A stretch of 64,000 nt of DNA from Owenia fusiformis (GCA_903813345.2 CAIIXF020000010.1:21649181-21713180), one strand, 5' to 3'; shown: positions 10,966 to 23,990, counted from the stretch's first letter. Made by a program: numbers and translations. The notes: generated by a model from the sequence alone, not told the origin.

Positions 10966-13900
10966 ATATCCAAGATGCGAGTAGAAATAATCTTGATTTA
11001 CGTCATTAATAATTCAAAATTCAGTCAAGCTGATGTCATATTTGGAATCTACATGTAAAATTACATCTAGAAATGTGGTTTTGAAAAAAAGTTTATCAAC
11101 TTTGAAAATTTAATTTTCTTTGAAAATGTGACTTCTAGGTCGAGGAGATTCCCCATAGACCCCATGTTGTAAAGCCACAAAAAGTGAAATATCTTTTCTT
11201 GTGTTGGGCAGATAATATTTTCTTTTACTGGACATATTTTAATTTGTATAACTATCACATACATAAGGGTAATATGAAAAGTGAACCACTAAAACTGATG
11301 AATATTCAAGTTTAAGGGAATTTTGTAATACCCTGCCATGTTATTACCCCCGAATCAGCCACCTGGTGGCGAAACTGGTAACTACCTACTCGCATCTGAG
11401 TAATTGACCAGGAAACCTGAAGATTGGGCTAGGTATTAAGAAATTGCAATTGAAAGTTGATATGTAAGTCACTTCATTTCCTGATTTATTGAATATTTCT
11501 CAATGGATTGAATACAACTGCATGATCTTGCTCATGTGTGGATTGTGATTTATTTTAAAATTGATCCATGAAAGAATATGTATTTTTGATATTTTGTCAA
11601 TGGGGATTTTGCTCAACCTTTTTCAGAAAAGTTAAAAATCCTTGGAAATGCAATTTATGAAATAACTACATCTAAATCAAAGTACTTCTGGTAGAAAATT
11701 AAGCACAGAATTTTTATTAGTTAATAAAGTAGAAGAAAATGTATATCATTGATGGTAAAAATTATGCAAATCTCTTAAAATATCAGAAAGAATGAGACTT
11801 CGGCGAGATTTCAAAGCTATATAGCAAATGGTTCATTGAACACGAATTCATACAGTTAGACATATGACCATTCTCTCTCATATACCAAAATAATAGCTAG
11901 ATTTTATCAAACATGTTATCTAAGCTACGTGTTTTGTTTTTCCGACGGCAGTTGTGGGAAGCAATTAACCATAGACATATCTAAGAGATTCTCCGAGGAT
12001 TACCAGAAGGATGTTTCTGAATTAAATGACTCAGAACTATTCACTTGGCATTCGACATGAATGAAATCAAGTTCCTCGTGGCTTTGTATGCTGTTTATAA
12101 ATCTCATGAGATGTAAATAAATTATAAACTAAAAGATGTAGTTGTAGCTTTGCTTCGATTAGCCACTTTTTCTCAATCAGTTTGAGGTACATGGCTCAGA
12201 AATTCTCAGATTTATTAGTAACGCCAATAAATTGGTTATTGGTTGAGGTTAACCCCACACAAATACTTAGTGTGGAATTGATAAATCATACAACAATTTA
12301 CTTTTCGGGACAAACAGTTTAAATAAACATCATTCCAATACCCATACATAAAGGTATATATGTTTTGCGCTAAATACACATCAATTTCTATTATGACCAT
12401 TTGTCCGGATCGAACCGAGTAAAGCGGAATTCCTCATTGGTTTATTAGCTTCTGACACGGTCCTGGAACAGCTGACTGTTAAGGCACAATATATAGGATT
12501 TTAAGTTGCAGCGTGATGCTTCCTTACAATGGTGAACAGACAAGTAAATAGTGCCTCATCACTAGTATTTAGCGGCTATCTAGCTAACATGTTTAAATAC
12601 ATTCGGATATAAGCAGAAATAGAAACAGATACTGCAACTTGTAACGATAACGTTCCAAAACTCATGGGATACATAATATTGGGATATAGTTCATACGTGT
12701 TTTTGGTGTATGCTAATATGGATAGTTTTATGAAGTAAAACATGGATTTGGTATATATCAGTCTTCCGAAAATCGTCCAAGTCGGGGTTCTTCTCGTAAT
12801 TGCCGTCAAATGCAGTAAGTTGTACTTTAATATTTCAAGTGGCAATCATTTGTTGCATGTGTTACATTTCTCACGTACTATTCATTAGTTTGTATTATTA
12901 ATAAACATGTCTTGTTTATATATAAATATTGCAACATTCTTATATATATACAGGATAATATTAGATGCTAAGTTCGTCGCATATTTCTTGCATACAATGT
13001 AAAGATAAATTCCCAAAAGACACAATTCATCAGAATTGACAACATCCAATAAAGTTCTTTTGACATGCAAGTTGAAGTTTCGGATTTCCCATTTATAAAG
13101 ATAAACCCTTTTGGTAATCAACGTACTCTTTGATTACTTGGACTCTATGATGCTTGTTTTTTCAATTTCTGGATAATTTGAATGTTGCCATTTGCGCTCT
13201 CTGATCATAGAGGTTTATATATGTTATGCATACACTTTCTAAGACCATAAAATATCGGTAAGTAGTTATATGTAAGTAGTATTACTCTTATGCTATAAAG
13301 TTGTTTCTAGATTTCTATACGTCCATGCTGGATGCCATGGTATTGGAACAACAAAAACACCCAGCAATTTTGCTTATCAATTTGTCTGTATAGCAACTGG
13401 AAAAGGTTACAAGGCACACGTCAGCTGCATGCATTACAGCTAAATATTCTGAACTCATTAATTACATGTAGAATTGCATTACAATACTGTCATTCAAAAC
13501 GGTTAACTTTTGAAATTTTGACACACATCGCGTACCTCAGTATACAGAGATGACGAGATGATTTTTGGCATGACAGATAATTAATGAGCAAGGCAGCAGG
13601 AAACCAATCGTTGTAAAGCACAATGGAATTCATACCGCTATGAAGCAGTAAATATGACTAAGAGTTATATTGCCCGGTCTGTAAATGTGAAAATGAGGTT
13701 GTTCGTTTTTCCGACGCCTAGCATTAAATAAAAACTGTAATAAATACTGACAAGATAACGTAAACCTACAATTAGAATGACTTTAACAGTTTCCAATGTT
13801 CAGCCTAGAAGTTTTTTATGTTTCCTACAAACGAGGTAATTTCTGGGGAAATAACTCGAAACGGTCTGCTTGGTTTTATTACACGAACACATCATATAAT

Positions 13901-14250
13901 GGAAATTGAAAGAAGAGTCAAATACACTGAACCAATTATCGCCACTGTATCACGCACAAACATTCACTAATCCCTTTAACTCCTCATCCCCCACTCTTAG
14001 GCTAACTAGATTTAGAGAGATTAGCGTCATCCGAAATAACAACATCACCCCAAAAGTAAATCGCATTATCTAGAATGTAACTAATTTCAGATTTAGCATG
14101 CATATCTCCGACTATATTTCATAACATCTTCACACATTCACATTTGTCGACACTCTTCGATTATGTCATCCATTATGGACAAAGCATTTTTATTACAATG
14201 TGTGTCTTGATAATCCCATATTGACTTATTGCTGGTGCTTTCTAATAACT

Positions 14251-14505
14251 TCCTATTTTGGCCCGTACCATGGTATGAAAGGCGCAAAAGACAAATTTCA
14301 ATAGTCTCCTATCTTTGCCTGTATCATGGTAAGAGAGACAAAATATCGATAGCCTCTTATTTTGACCCGTATCATGGTATGAGAGGCAAAGTATCGATAG
14401 CCTCTTATTTTGACCTGTATCATGGTATGAGAGGCAAAGTATCGATAGCCTCTTATTTTGACCTGTTGTATCATGGTATTAGAGGCAAAATATCAGAGGC
14501 ATGGC
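14251..14505. repeat. 48-bp minisatellite, about five units
   Basis: The units run CCTCTTATTTTGACC, then TATCATGGTATGAGAGGCAA, then AGTATCGATAG. The two first units are degenerate and slightly longer, and the last three are nearly identical. Because 48 is divisible by three, an apparent 96-residue open frame arises here; it is not a gene. Confidence 0.85.
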
Positions 14506-14874
14506 TGTCCTTTGGTTGAGATACATAATATATTATTTATATCTTACTTGTCTGCAAATATAGCTTAGAACAAATGCTATGATCCTTGTTTCCCTGCAAG
14601 TGTAATTTTAGCACAATTCGTGTTACACAACTCTGCTTATTGTATAATAGTATATGGCATTCGTAGGACCTGATATAATCAAATCTTTGAAATATTCTTC
14701 TATTATTAGGCTCATATTGTAATCGTGAATAGATGGTTTCATTTATCGCCTTTTAAGCAATTTGATGAAGAATAGAATTGGAATTGTTTTTTCAGATGTT
14801 TGCACGAACTGTCATTTATCACATTTTAGTTATTAGATTCTTCATTTATATCGATTACTTCATGGCAAGTGACA

Positions 14875-16155
14875 TGTTTCATCTTAATAGGTGTGACAAT
14901 GATGGAATATTAATAGTGTTTCATCTTAATAGGTGTGACAATGATGGAATATTAATAGTGTTCAATCTTACCAGGTGTGACAATGATGGAATATTAATAG
15001 TGTTCAATCTTACCAGGTGTGACAATGATGGAATATTAATAGTGTTCAATCTTACTAGGTGTGACAATGATGCAATATTAATAGTGTTCAATCATACCAG
15101 GTGTGACAATGGTGAAATATTAATAGTGTTCAATCTTACTAGGTGTGACAATGATGGAATATTAATAGTGTTCAATCTTACCAGGTATGACAATGATGGA
15201 ATATTAATAGTTTTCAATCTTACCAGGTATGACAATGATGGAAAATTAATAGTGTTCAATCTTACCAGGTATGACAATGATGGAATATTAATAGTGTTCA
15301 ATCTTACCAGGTGTGACAATGATGGAATATTAATAGTGTTCAATCTTACCAGGTGTGACAATGATGGAATATTAATAGTGTTCAATCTTACCAGGTGTGA
15401 CAATGATGCAATATTAATAGTGTTCAATCTTACTAGGTGTGACAATGATGCAATATTAATAGTGTTCAATCATACCAGGTGTGACAATGGTGAAATATTA
15501 ATAGTGTTCAATCTTACTAGGTGTGACAATGATGGAATATTAATAGTGTTCAATCATACCAGGTGTGACAATGGTGAAATATTAATAGTGTTCAATCTTA
15601 CTAGGTGTGACAATGATGGAATATTGATAGTGTTCAATCATACCAGGTGTGACAATGGTGAAATATTAATAGTGTGCAATCTTACTAGGTGTGACAATGG
15701 TGAAATATTAATAGTGTTCAATCTTACTAGGTGTGACAATGATGGAATATTAATAGTGTTCAATCTTACTAGGTGTGACAATGATGGAATATTAATAGTG
15801 TTCAATCATACCAGGTGTGACAATGGTGAAATATTAATAGTGTTTAATCTTACTAGGTGTGACAATGATGGAATATTAATAGTGTTCAATCTTACCAGGT
15901 ATGACAATGATGGAATATTAATAGTGTTCAATCTTACCAGGTGTGACAATGATGTAATAATAGTGTTTATTCTTAATAAGTGTTACAATGATGGAATAAT
16001 TATAGTGTTTAATCTTAATTGGTGTGACAATAATGGTGTTTAATCTCAATAGGTGTGACAACGATGGAATAATAGTGTTTAATCTTAATAGATGTGGCAA
16101 TGATTGAACAATAGTGTTAAATCTTAATTGGTGTTGCAATGATGGAATAATAGTG
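14875..16155. repeat. 42-bp minisatellite, about 26 regular units plus a decayed tail
   Basis: The unit is GTGTTCAATCTTACCAGGTG then TGACAATGATGGAATATTAA then TA. Sub-types alternate: CATACC with GGTGAA, CTTACT with GATGGA, and GTATGA variants. The same sequence of sub-types occurs more than once, pointing to block-wise amplification. After about 15950 the units shrink to roughly 37-39 bp and diverge. The period is a multiple of three and lacks stops, so long frames open on both strands (421 residues plus, 125 residues minus); these are by-products. Confidence 0.93.
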
Positions 16156-16612
16156 CCTTGATTTTAATTGTGCAAAGAATCTTGAGTCATTTTCATATTT
16201 GTGCATACTTAATCGCCATGCGTCCTTACCCCATGTGTAAGATATAGGACACAAAATAATATCACGTATTTCAAGCGCACATGTGCGCCACACCTTTCAA
16301 TTAGAAAAGAGATGCATCGACATCTTACCATTTTCAGCAAAATATCCCTTCAATGCGACGTAAAATTAATAACTATAACTGCGTATATTCAAAAATGTGT
16401 GTAGTATATGTACGTATTACATACCTAGCGAAGCATTTGTATGGAAGTCAATGGGAAAGTTAGCGAGCTATATCCACCGATATTGCCCGATTACCCCGAT
16501 ATAGCCCGCTTACCTCGTTTTGATATTAGATTTCTTTAATAACCATGATAATATCATGACGTCACGTCATTGATACAAAGTAACCATGGGAACAAAGGCA
16601 TGTAATACATCA

Positions 16613-16724
16613 GTTATGTCACTATGACGTGAAATATGCCTTCGTTCTTGCCCAAATATAGAGCCTCCCAAGGTCGGCCTATATTGGGAGAACTCAGGCA
16701 TATTTCACGTCATAGTGACATAAC
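16613..16724. repeat. 112-bp hairpin element
   Basis: The arms GTTATGTCACTATGACGTGA (16613 on) and TCACGTCATAGTGACATAAC (to 16724) are perfect reverse complements and continue through AAATATGCC. The centre adds a second hairpin, CCCAAATATAG with CTATATTGGG. This is MITE-like; no clear target duplication was found. Confidence 0.7.
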
Positions 16725-16855
16725 CTCTAAATATTGGTGGACAGAAGTATGTCGTGTATATTTTTCGTACCTAATATGAAATAACCTAGATAGTAGATCA
16801 CTGGTCATCTAGTATTTACTTAAGTGAGAGTCTGAGTTAGAGATACAGGGTGTCC

Positions 16856-17906
16856 GGAAAGTAAAGATACAAATGCTCTAATTTTGATAGATTTACCTGT
16901 TGTGAGATGAAATTGCTACAGATTGTAGAATGACATTGTAACAATTTATCCTGCAACTGTCTTGACAAATTGTTTCAAAATAAAAAAGTTATGGTTGTTA
17001 TGGTAACAGGTGTCGCGGGTATGTGGAGCAGCGTCACAATTATGTTTTATAATTCTTTTCTCCAGTTCATTTGATCTTGACACTTTGTCATCTGTTGCTA
17101 TTATACATCAAATTATGTACCACAACAGCAAAAGGATTAGTACTGTGACATTATTTAGTCATTTGGCATCACTTCTATTATCCAGTATTATGTATTTCCC
17201 ACCATTATCTTAACATTTTGACCGGAGATTTCAAGACCTGACAAAACCGCCGCTGCCCATCTCTAAGATTGCTGATAACATCGACTTCAAGCAGAGTCTC
17301 ATTTTTATGTTGAACTTCTAACAAATAGTGCTTTAAAATATTCATTAATGTAGAAGTCCAACGGGACATTATCAGGCAAATATGGGCCATTGTACAAAAA
17401 CGTTTAACGTGAAGACATTCAATTGTACGATTTGTTTTCTTTGCTTTGTGAATTGGTCCATTGACTGTGGAGGTGTACTATTGACTTTTCTATTAATCCA
17501 AGTTCCCTTTTCTAAGCACTTATATACTTTTTATTTGATTATACTGGTGACATCATATAGTTCTGATATGTATCAATGATATCATTAAATTAAAGAGAAT
17601 ACTATGGCAGCAAGAATACAATATTGAACAAAACAAAACATTGATAGGAAATACAATAATAAACACTGTTTCAAATGGTTATATTTTAGCAATTTATCCC
17701 AATTTAGTGATATCCAGGAACTGCTCCGCATACCCCTCACCACCGTAACCATGACAACCGTAACTTAAACAAGTTTAGACTATATGTTATAAAAATTGGT
17801 AGATGTATTGTAATAAAGTTCCCCTACAATCTGTAGCAATTTCATAACAAAAGAACTAAATCTCTTAAAATAAGAGTATTTGTATCTTTACTTTCCGGAC
17901 ACCCTG
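16856..17906 (-). mobile_element. Mariner-like element, decayed, intact ends
   Basis: A 1051-bp element is flanked by TA (16854-16855 and 17907-17908). The inverted ends are CAGGGTGTCCGGAAAGTAAA and its complement, continuing through GATACAAATGCTC or a close variant. On the minus strand, about 17320-17395, the relic peptide NGPYLPDNVPLDFYINEYFK resembles the catalytic block of mariner transposases (PYSPDL-P-DFFLW-like, with the last aspartate). The frame shifts and stops elsewhere. The length is below that of a full mariner and no complete transposase remains, so it is dead but could be mobilised if its ends are still recognised. Confidence 0.82.
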
Positions 17907-17908
17907 TA

Positions 17909-19379
17909 TAGTTAGTCTGAACTAAATCGGAAACAAACAACGCTAGTCAATACTTTTAGCTCGCGAAAATCTCTGGGGATTACTGATAAATGATAAAATA
18001 TATCCCTTCACGCGATAAAAACTAAAGGCCTGTAATCACCATTGAGGACAGGTAGTGTAATCTTCTAGTTTGCATGTTGAAGATAATTCAAATTGAAATC
18101 CACAAAGAGTGTTTCTAGAAAAGTTGAAATTATGCTCTTGAACTATATTTTGGGGTGCCTGCCTTTGGTGATTAATAAACTTAGTGTTCATTACAGTTCG
18201 ATATGAAATAATCGATACATGTAAAGGGTGAACCAAATTTTGGCCATTTTATTGGATTGTATTCTTAAGTAGCTCGTCTAAGATTACTTGTTGACTGTCA
18301 CTTTTTGCATGATCAGCATTATATATTGGCGTTTATCATGCTGCGATACGCTCGACACGATTAATTATGTCACACTTTACGGTGTCAGAACTTCATTAAT
18401 TTGATACCACCTTATGTACACTTTAAGACCAAGGATGGTACATTTTCCAATTATGATTCGATATTTTCTTGTTATTCTTCGATTTTCTAAAACATATATA
18501 GGAGCCATTTGCACGGTTAATGAAAAAGACCGACACATTGAAGAATGGTCCAATTTCTTTGGCCCACCATGTACATTTTGGAATTCAGAGGATGGCATCA
18601 AACCGGTGTATTTCAAGTTGGGAGACATTATAAATTAGACATTATACTTAATCATTGGATCTCAAGTTACACTATGCAGACCTTTATGTGTTACTGAATT
18701 GATCCCCTGGGTGCAGTCCTGGATATTAATCGAATAGAATATCATATACATCGATATACGTTCATCTCAATCCCTCTGTTTTTGTCATTTTGATCAGAAA
18801 TACTTTGAGGAGACGCGAAATTGAAATATGATGATTTCAATTTGGCGTAACCCATTCGGTTGTTGAATTCAATATCGCAGACAATCTGTAATATATTAAA
18901 ACATAATGTCACTTCCCAGGGCGCCCAGACTCGTTCAAATAAGAGTACTGTCTGGGAAATATGTTTTCCTACATGATTTGAATCAAAATGATTCTTTCTC
19001 ACATCACGGAGCAATGTAAAAGGAAGCATATTAATCGCTATGGCAGTTCATATTCGCCTCGATGTTTTTTTATAATAGTAAGTATGCTGTAATACTGATT
19101 GTGAAACCGATTTCTTACAAGGTGAAGATATATCTCCTACTCCATTCCCTTATCTTCTATTTATGGGCGACCCATTTTGCCGATCAGTTATGGTCATGTT
19201 GATTGTTTTGACGTGGTGCTCCTTTTTATGAATTCACTGATTGCTAGATATTAATTAAGAGTTACTTTTCTTACAAAAAGAATGAAAAAATCAAATGATA
19301 AGTATGTCATGATCTTAGGCTGCTGCCAATTGTATACGAAATGGTTCATCAGTTAAAGTAACGTTCCAAGCCTCGTTTT
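17909..19379. other. Intergenic stretch, no gene seen
   Basis: Only short frames are present. The overlapping frames on both strands at 18377-18638 have no recognisable motif. Confidence 0.45.
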
Positions 19380-19860
19380 CAGTCAAACAGCAGAGTTCAG
19401 ACGCCCCTCGAATGAAATTAATATATTTTCGTTGATAATTGAAAGCCCATGCCACGACAAAGCTGCAGAACTTTACCTCATAAAATTGCTCATTCTAATA
19501 CTCTTTCCACCTTCAAAAAGAATTTAAAATTACACTTGCTCAACTATTAACATCATTACTTAATCAAAGTCTAACTTTTCCGGAGATAAATCTCTGGCGT
19601 AAATATTCACTTTTATAGCGTGGGTAGAGGAGGATGGAGGATGGGACAAACCGAATGTGAAATATTTAGTGTCGACCTTTAATTCTAATGAGCACTGATT
19701 TCTTGTATGAGTTTTATTTTGCTACTTGTAAATATTTTTTGTTCAATATAACGCGTGCGTGGATCATATGCCCCTTGGGATGTCTTCCACTATTGTGATA
19801 TCGATTGTACTTGTATTATTTGGAATTTAGGAAATAAATAAAACAATAAAAAAAAAAAAC
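19380..19860 (+). mobile_element. LINE retrotransposon, 5'-truncated 3' end
   Basis: Codons to the stop at 19548-19550 read TLPHKIAHSNTLSTFKKNLK then LHLLNY. This fits the conserved C-terminus of reverse transcriptases of CR1/L2/Jockey-like LINEs (the LWNSLP..IR...SL..FK..LK..L pattern, with the W already lost). A 3' untranslated region follows, then AATAAATAAAACAATA and a run of 12 A near 19848-19859, as expected for target-primed insertion. The left limit is approximate. Upstream coding is broken across frames, so it is a dead copy. Confidence 0.7.
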
Positions 19861-20873
19861 TTATACAATCCCGAATCACTAAATAGAATAGACCTTCATA
19901 TTTTTACTTTTCCGAGAAAGCATGTTTAAGGATGCTAAACAATTGCAGATAACAATAGTCTGTATCCAATCTAAGATATCCCTTGAAACCTGCTTGAGGG
20001 ATTCTAACCTTTTGATCAATATGTGGGATTATTCGGAGATGTTGCTCAATTTCTTTTGCTGAGAAAAGCAATTCTGCCACAATAATTTAATTAACCCATT
20101 ATGTAGGGGAACCATGTACGAAGTGTTGGTTGTGTAATTCCATTGAGTGTTCTAAGAGTACTTTCGTTGAATCAAGTTGCTTTAAGAGCTATTGACGGTT
20201 AGCTGGCGCAGTTTTGTAACCATGATATCTCTAAATTGGAAAGCTCGATTCAAAATTTACAAATATAAATCAACTGCCAAATCTAGAGACTTTAAGGTGT
20301 TGATTAATTAGGCTCTATGACGAATATATCGTGTCACAATTATTATATCACATGTCACAATTGTCAATCACGAATAACATTATGTATCATGCTTTGGCCA
20401 GTTCAAATGTGCCAGAACTTGAGTCTGTTATAGACAGCTTCTCCATAGATACATCGCCTAACGTCTCCTTAATACCATACTATATTTGACCCACAATTTT
20501 CAAGCTTAGCCCACTTATTTATATCGGTCATATGCCCCACAAATTATCTTGGTTACCCCCATTACTGATTTGGTACGAGAGGAAATAGCAATGTCAGATT
20601 GACAGAGCCATGTTATTTGCAATGCAAACAGGTGGATAATATCTGCTTCTGAACAGGGATTCTCACTACGCATAAGTTATGTCTGAATGATAGACAACCC
20701 TTTAATGTTGATGAGTAGGCCAGGGATGTAAATATATCAAAGCCGCCAGTTAGATATTTTACAAGATCAACTTGTTCTGTCAAACTGGCCCACTTTATGT
20801 GTATGTATCATTCTCTTCTTTTTGGCTCTGTGTTACATTTTAAATATAACCGAAAGCTTGTTCCGTATAATAT

Positions 20874-21071
20874 CACGCGGTACTAACTCACCGGGGCGTA
20901 TCGAAACCAAAACGCCCCGCAAAACCGTTAATTTGAATTTTAAACCTACTTTTTCTGTGAAAAATCAATGATTGTGAGTCTCACAGTACATTGTTTTTCT
21001 TCAAACTAAGAAAAACGGTGTAGTATGAGACTCACAATCATTGATACGCCCCGGTGAGTTAGTACCGCGTG
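20874..21071. mobile_element. 198-bp MITE with 5-bp target duplication
   Basis: The ends CACGCGGTACTAACTCACCG and CGGTGAGTTAGTACCGCGTG are perfect reverse complements, extending into GGGCGTAT. AATAT flanks both sides (20869-20873 and 21072-21076). An inner inverted pair (AATGATTGTGAGTCTCACAG / TGAGACTCACAATCATT) makes nearly the whole element a hairpin. The GC-rich tips contrast with the surrounding DNA. The superfamily is not assigned. Confidence 0.85.
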
Positions 21072-21122
21072 AATATGGTATTTTTGGTGTGGTTTAAATG
21101 AACTATCAATGTTTATTAGGGC

Positions 21123-21148
21123 TGTGTGCGTGTGCGTGTGTGTGTGTC
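21123..21148. repeat. Short (GT)n microsatellite
   Basis: About 13 GT dinucleotides, interrupted twice by GC. Confidence 0.75.
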
Positions 21149-22201
21149 AGTCTCATCACTTAGGGTAAACATAATGATGATCAAAATACACACAAATTGC
21201 AACATTAAAATGGACTCCGACAACATGTCATATTTCAAATGATATTCTAATGCGTCTTGTTTTATGTATGTTTAAGGGCCCTGGCATTTTCAACACGTTC
21301 CTCTGTCCATCATTAGTTTTCGTGTTAGGCATTGTATAATGATAACATATGTGTATTATCCTATGGTTCATATTATGGTTCGGTATTTGATGGACAGTGG
21401 ACAGCTGAACACGTTTGGTTTAACAAAGTTTTATTTTACTTGCAAATGCATTGGTTTTAAAGTTTATAGATGCAATTTATCATGTTAAAACCAATATATA
21501 CATGTATATATTTGTATGTATAATATGACCCCTCTTCTCTCCAGTTTCGAAATAATCCATTCAAGGTAGTGTGTGTTCAACTTTGCCAAATTTACAATAT
21601 GTTTACCTTCGATGATCAAATCTGGTAGCACGATCACCATTTTGTTTCAAGCATACGTCGAGGGTGATTTTATAATTTAGTTGGCTTTGAAACACGAGTG
21701 TTTGAATAAACCATATATGTAGATACCTCAATTTTATCTTAAATAAAATATGTAGCAATCAAAATATTCTTAAACGTTTCAGAAAAAAGAATATCTGAAA
21801 GAGCAACAGTAAAATAAATTGAGAACTATGTATCTAAGAAAATGGAGTCCTATCACTTAACTCATTTGATGTGTGTATTTCATAGGAGAAATACATTTTC
21901 ATTTTACAAATGTTTAAATTTTGAATCACCCTGTACTATAGGATTCTTCAATAGGAAAACCAAATTTATTGTGAAGAATCACTTGACTTTTTGAATGCAT
22001 TAACATTGTGGACTGCACCTTTAAACTTAACAAAAATTGATTAACAATTGCCCGAGCAATGCTAAATAAAATGTTGGTGTATTGTTGAGGAAAAATAATT
22101 CCTTTCCTTAAAAACCCTTGATTAGATTCAGGATTACTCTCGATTTGGCCCGGAACAGTTGTGCCTAAAATGATGAAGGCTAATCAAAGTAATCATTACA
22201 G

Positions 22202-22456
22202 TCAGGGGCCAGTGAACCAGGCTCCATTAATTTGTGTATCAGAACTAAGATCTTTCAAATGTGGTGTCAAAAAACTCATTATTACAATAAATGAGATTGC
22301 GAATATAGAACTTGATTTCCAAAGTATGTTACGAATGGACATTCCTTGGAAATAAAGATGATAACCATCACACTTTGTTTCGTACTCTTCCCATTGTGTG
22401 TTCCAAGTTCCGGGAAAAGGGCCGTCTGTTATCGGAGCATACGAATCTTTTTCCAA
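22202..22456 (-). other. Doubtful coding-like open frame with hydrophobic segment
   Basis: The minus-strand frame includes KDSYAPITDGPFPGTWNTQW and ETKCDGYHLYFQG followed by a hydrophobic run (SIFAISFIVIMSFL). The N-terminal half looks protein-like. The frame starts at TTG, with no ATG, so if real it is part of an exon. No family was recognised. Confidence 0.2.
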
Positions 22457-22589
22457 AACATAATGTGATGATTAATATGATGTTTTAAATGAGTACAGTG
22501 TGATTATTGTATCATTGAAATACTTGTATCATTACGTCATTAGTAGTTTTATTTTTATGATTCTAAAATTCCATGATCCGACACTGACA

Positions 22590-22890
22590 AATGAGTACAA
22601 GTGAGTAATCATTCAAAAGCATCATATGATATAAGTTAATACCAGAAATTGAGTCGACACGTGTGTAGTCAAATGAAAAAAAGCATTTATCTCTACAAAA
22701 AATATTTATTACAGGTTCAGCTGGTACAATTCAGAATTTTGAAGTACAAACTTCAAAGCTGAAACAATATACAAGAACCCTTTATTCTCGCATAAACCAG
22801 TAAAATATTGCTATTATATTTTTAGCATGTCAGCTGTTTTCTGTCATTGCTTATCAGGCTGTATCCAAATATATTGAAGACCCACTTCAT
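22590..22890 (+). repeat. Dispersed repeat, copy A
   Basis: The sequence recurs inverted at 33035-33340. Matches include CAGCTGTTTTCTGTCATTGC, TTCTCGCATAAACCAGTA and the ATCC-AAATA-ATTGAAGA region, with about 75-80% identity by eye and small gaps. No coding potential is seen; it is probably part of an old transposon. Confidence 0.6.
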
Positions 22891-22903
22891 ATCAAACTAC
22901 AGA

Positions 22904-23608
22904 CTGGTTTCTGTTATTGTCGTTTGCGTATTTTGTCCGACACGTATACGTACATTTGCAAGCATCGTTGCAATATCAATTCTGATTCGTATCCACAAGC
23001 ACTGATGATCCACTCGATTACGCTGATACCGTTTCGGAAACAAAGTGTCGGTACATCGAAGGTACGATTTTTCTTTTTTCCTTATTTCACAAGTTGTAGG
23101 CAGAATTCCCATGACATTTTTAACACAAACGTGTATCAGTATCATATATTTAAGAAAATGTACATATTTGCGAACAAATAGTTCAGAAGACAACAGAATC
23201 GTCGATTTACTTCCTCACTTAAGTTACAGAAACGGTGTTTCGAAAAAACAGTTAAGATCTGCACTTTTAACCCAAACCGTTTCTGTAACTTAAGTGAGAA
23301 ATTAAATCGACGATTCTGTTGTCTTCTGGGCTAATTTTTCGCAAATATGTACATTTTCTAAAACATATGATACTGATATACGTTTGTGAGAAAAAACGTC
23401 GTGGGGATTCTGCCTACAACGCGTGAAATAAGGATAAAAGAAAAATCGTACCTTCGACGTTCCGACATTTTGTTACCGAAACGGTACCAGCGTAATCGAG
23501 TGGATCACCAGTGCTGTGGATACGAATCAGAATTGATACTGCAACGATGCTTGCAAATGTACGTATACGTGTCGGACAAAATACGCAAACGACAATAACA
23601 GAAACCAG
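22904..23608. repeat. 705-bp foldback element (near-complete palindrome)
   Basis: The left arm starts CTGGTTTCTGTTATTGTCGT and the right arm ends ACGACAATAACAGAAACCAG, a perfect reverse complement. Pairing continues inward over about 200 bp with few mismatches (TTTGCGTATTTTGTCCGACA and so on). A second inner pair, around AGAAGACAACAGAATCGTCG and its complement, flanks a loop near 23255. A fragment of the same arm (AGCGTAATCGAGCGGATCAC) repeats just outside at 23606-23630. Open frames here appear on both strands because the arms mirror each other; none is a gene. Confidence 0.88.
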
Positions 23609-23990
23609 CGTAATCGAGCGGATCACCAGTGACAAGAGAATGTGTTACAAGTTGTTTCACTCATACAAGAACGAGGGGAAATCATTAATGTATACTCATG
23701 TGGCCAGTTTAATTCCAAAAATTCGATAAAATGAATCATTTCGACAGTAGCATTGTGTAATTCTATAACATTTCATCCTTACACAACATCTGCTGTTGTT
23801 AATCTTTCACTCAGATACTCCCAGAGAGAGATTGGAATTGATGTAATAATGGTTTAGAAATTAGATGCGTTCAGTGCTGCCAATTTGATGTTGCTTTCAC
23901 GGTCAATGATTGTTTCCAGAACTTTGGACTTTTTTGAGAGACTCATATTAATGTTTTCCTTGCAGTATGATTTGATTTGAATGCGGTATA

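Larger units (their letters stand above)
8901..14250. other. Long gene-poor stretch
   Basis: No confident gene is seen. It holds one short degenerate repeat (10871-10965) and one doubtful minus-strand open frame (9492-9768), listed separately; the rest is AT-rich sequence with random short frames. A hairpin word CCACCTGGTGG occurs near 11360. Confidence 0.45.

Noticed and set aside
15092-15469. 125-codon minus-strand frame
   Set aside because: Shadow of the same 42-bp array.
14778-16043. 421-codon open frame of FNLTRCDNDGILIV-type repeats
   Set aside because: It arises from a stop-free 42-bp minisatellite. The opposite strand is also open, and there is no signal peptide, splice or promoter evidence.
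21921-21935. Right end of another mariner-like element (AATCACCCTGTA)
   Set aside because: No matching left end or coding relic was found upstream, so a chance match cannot be excluded.
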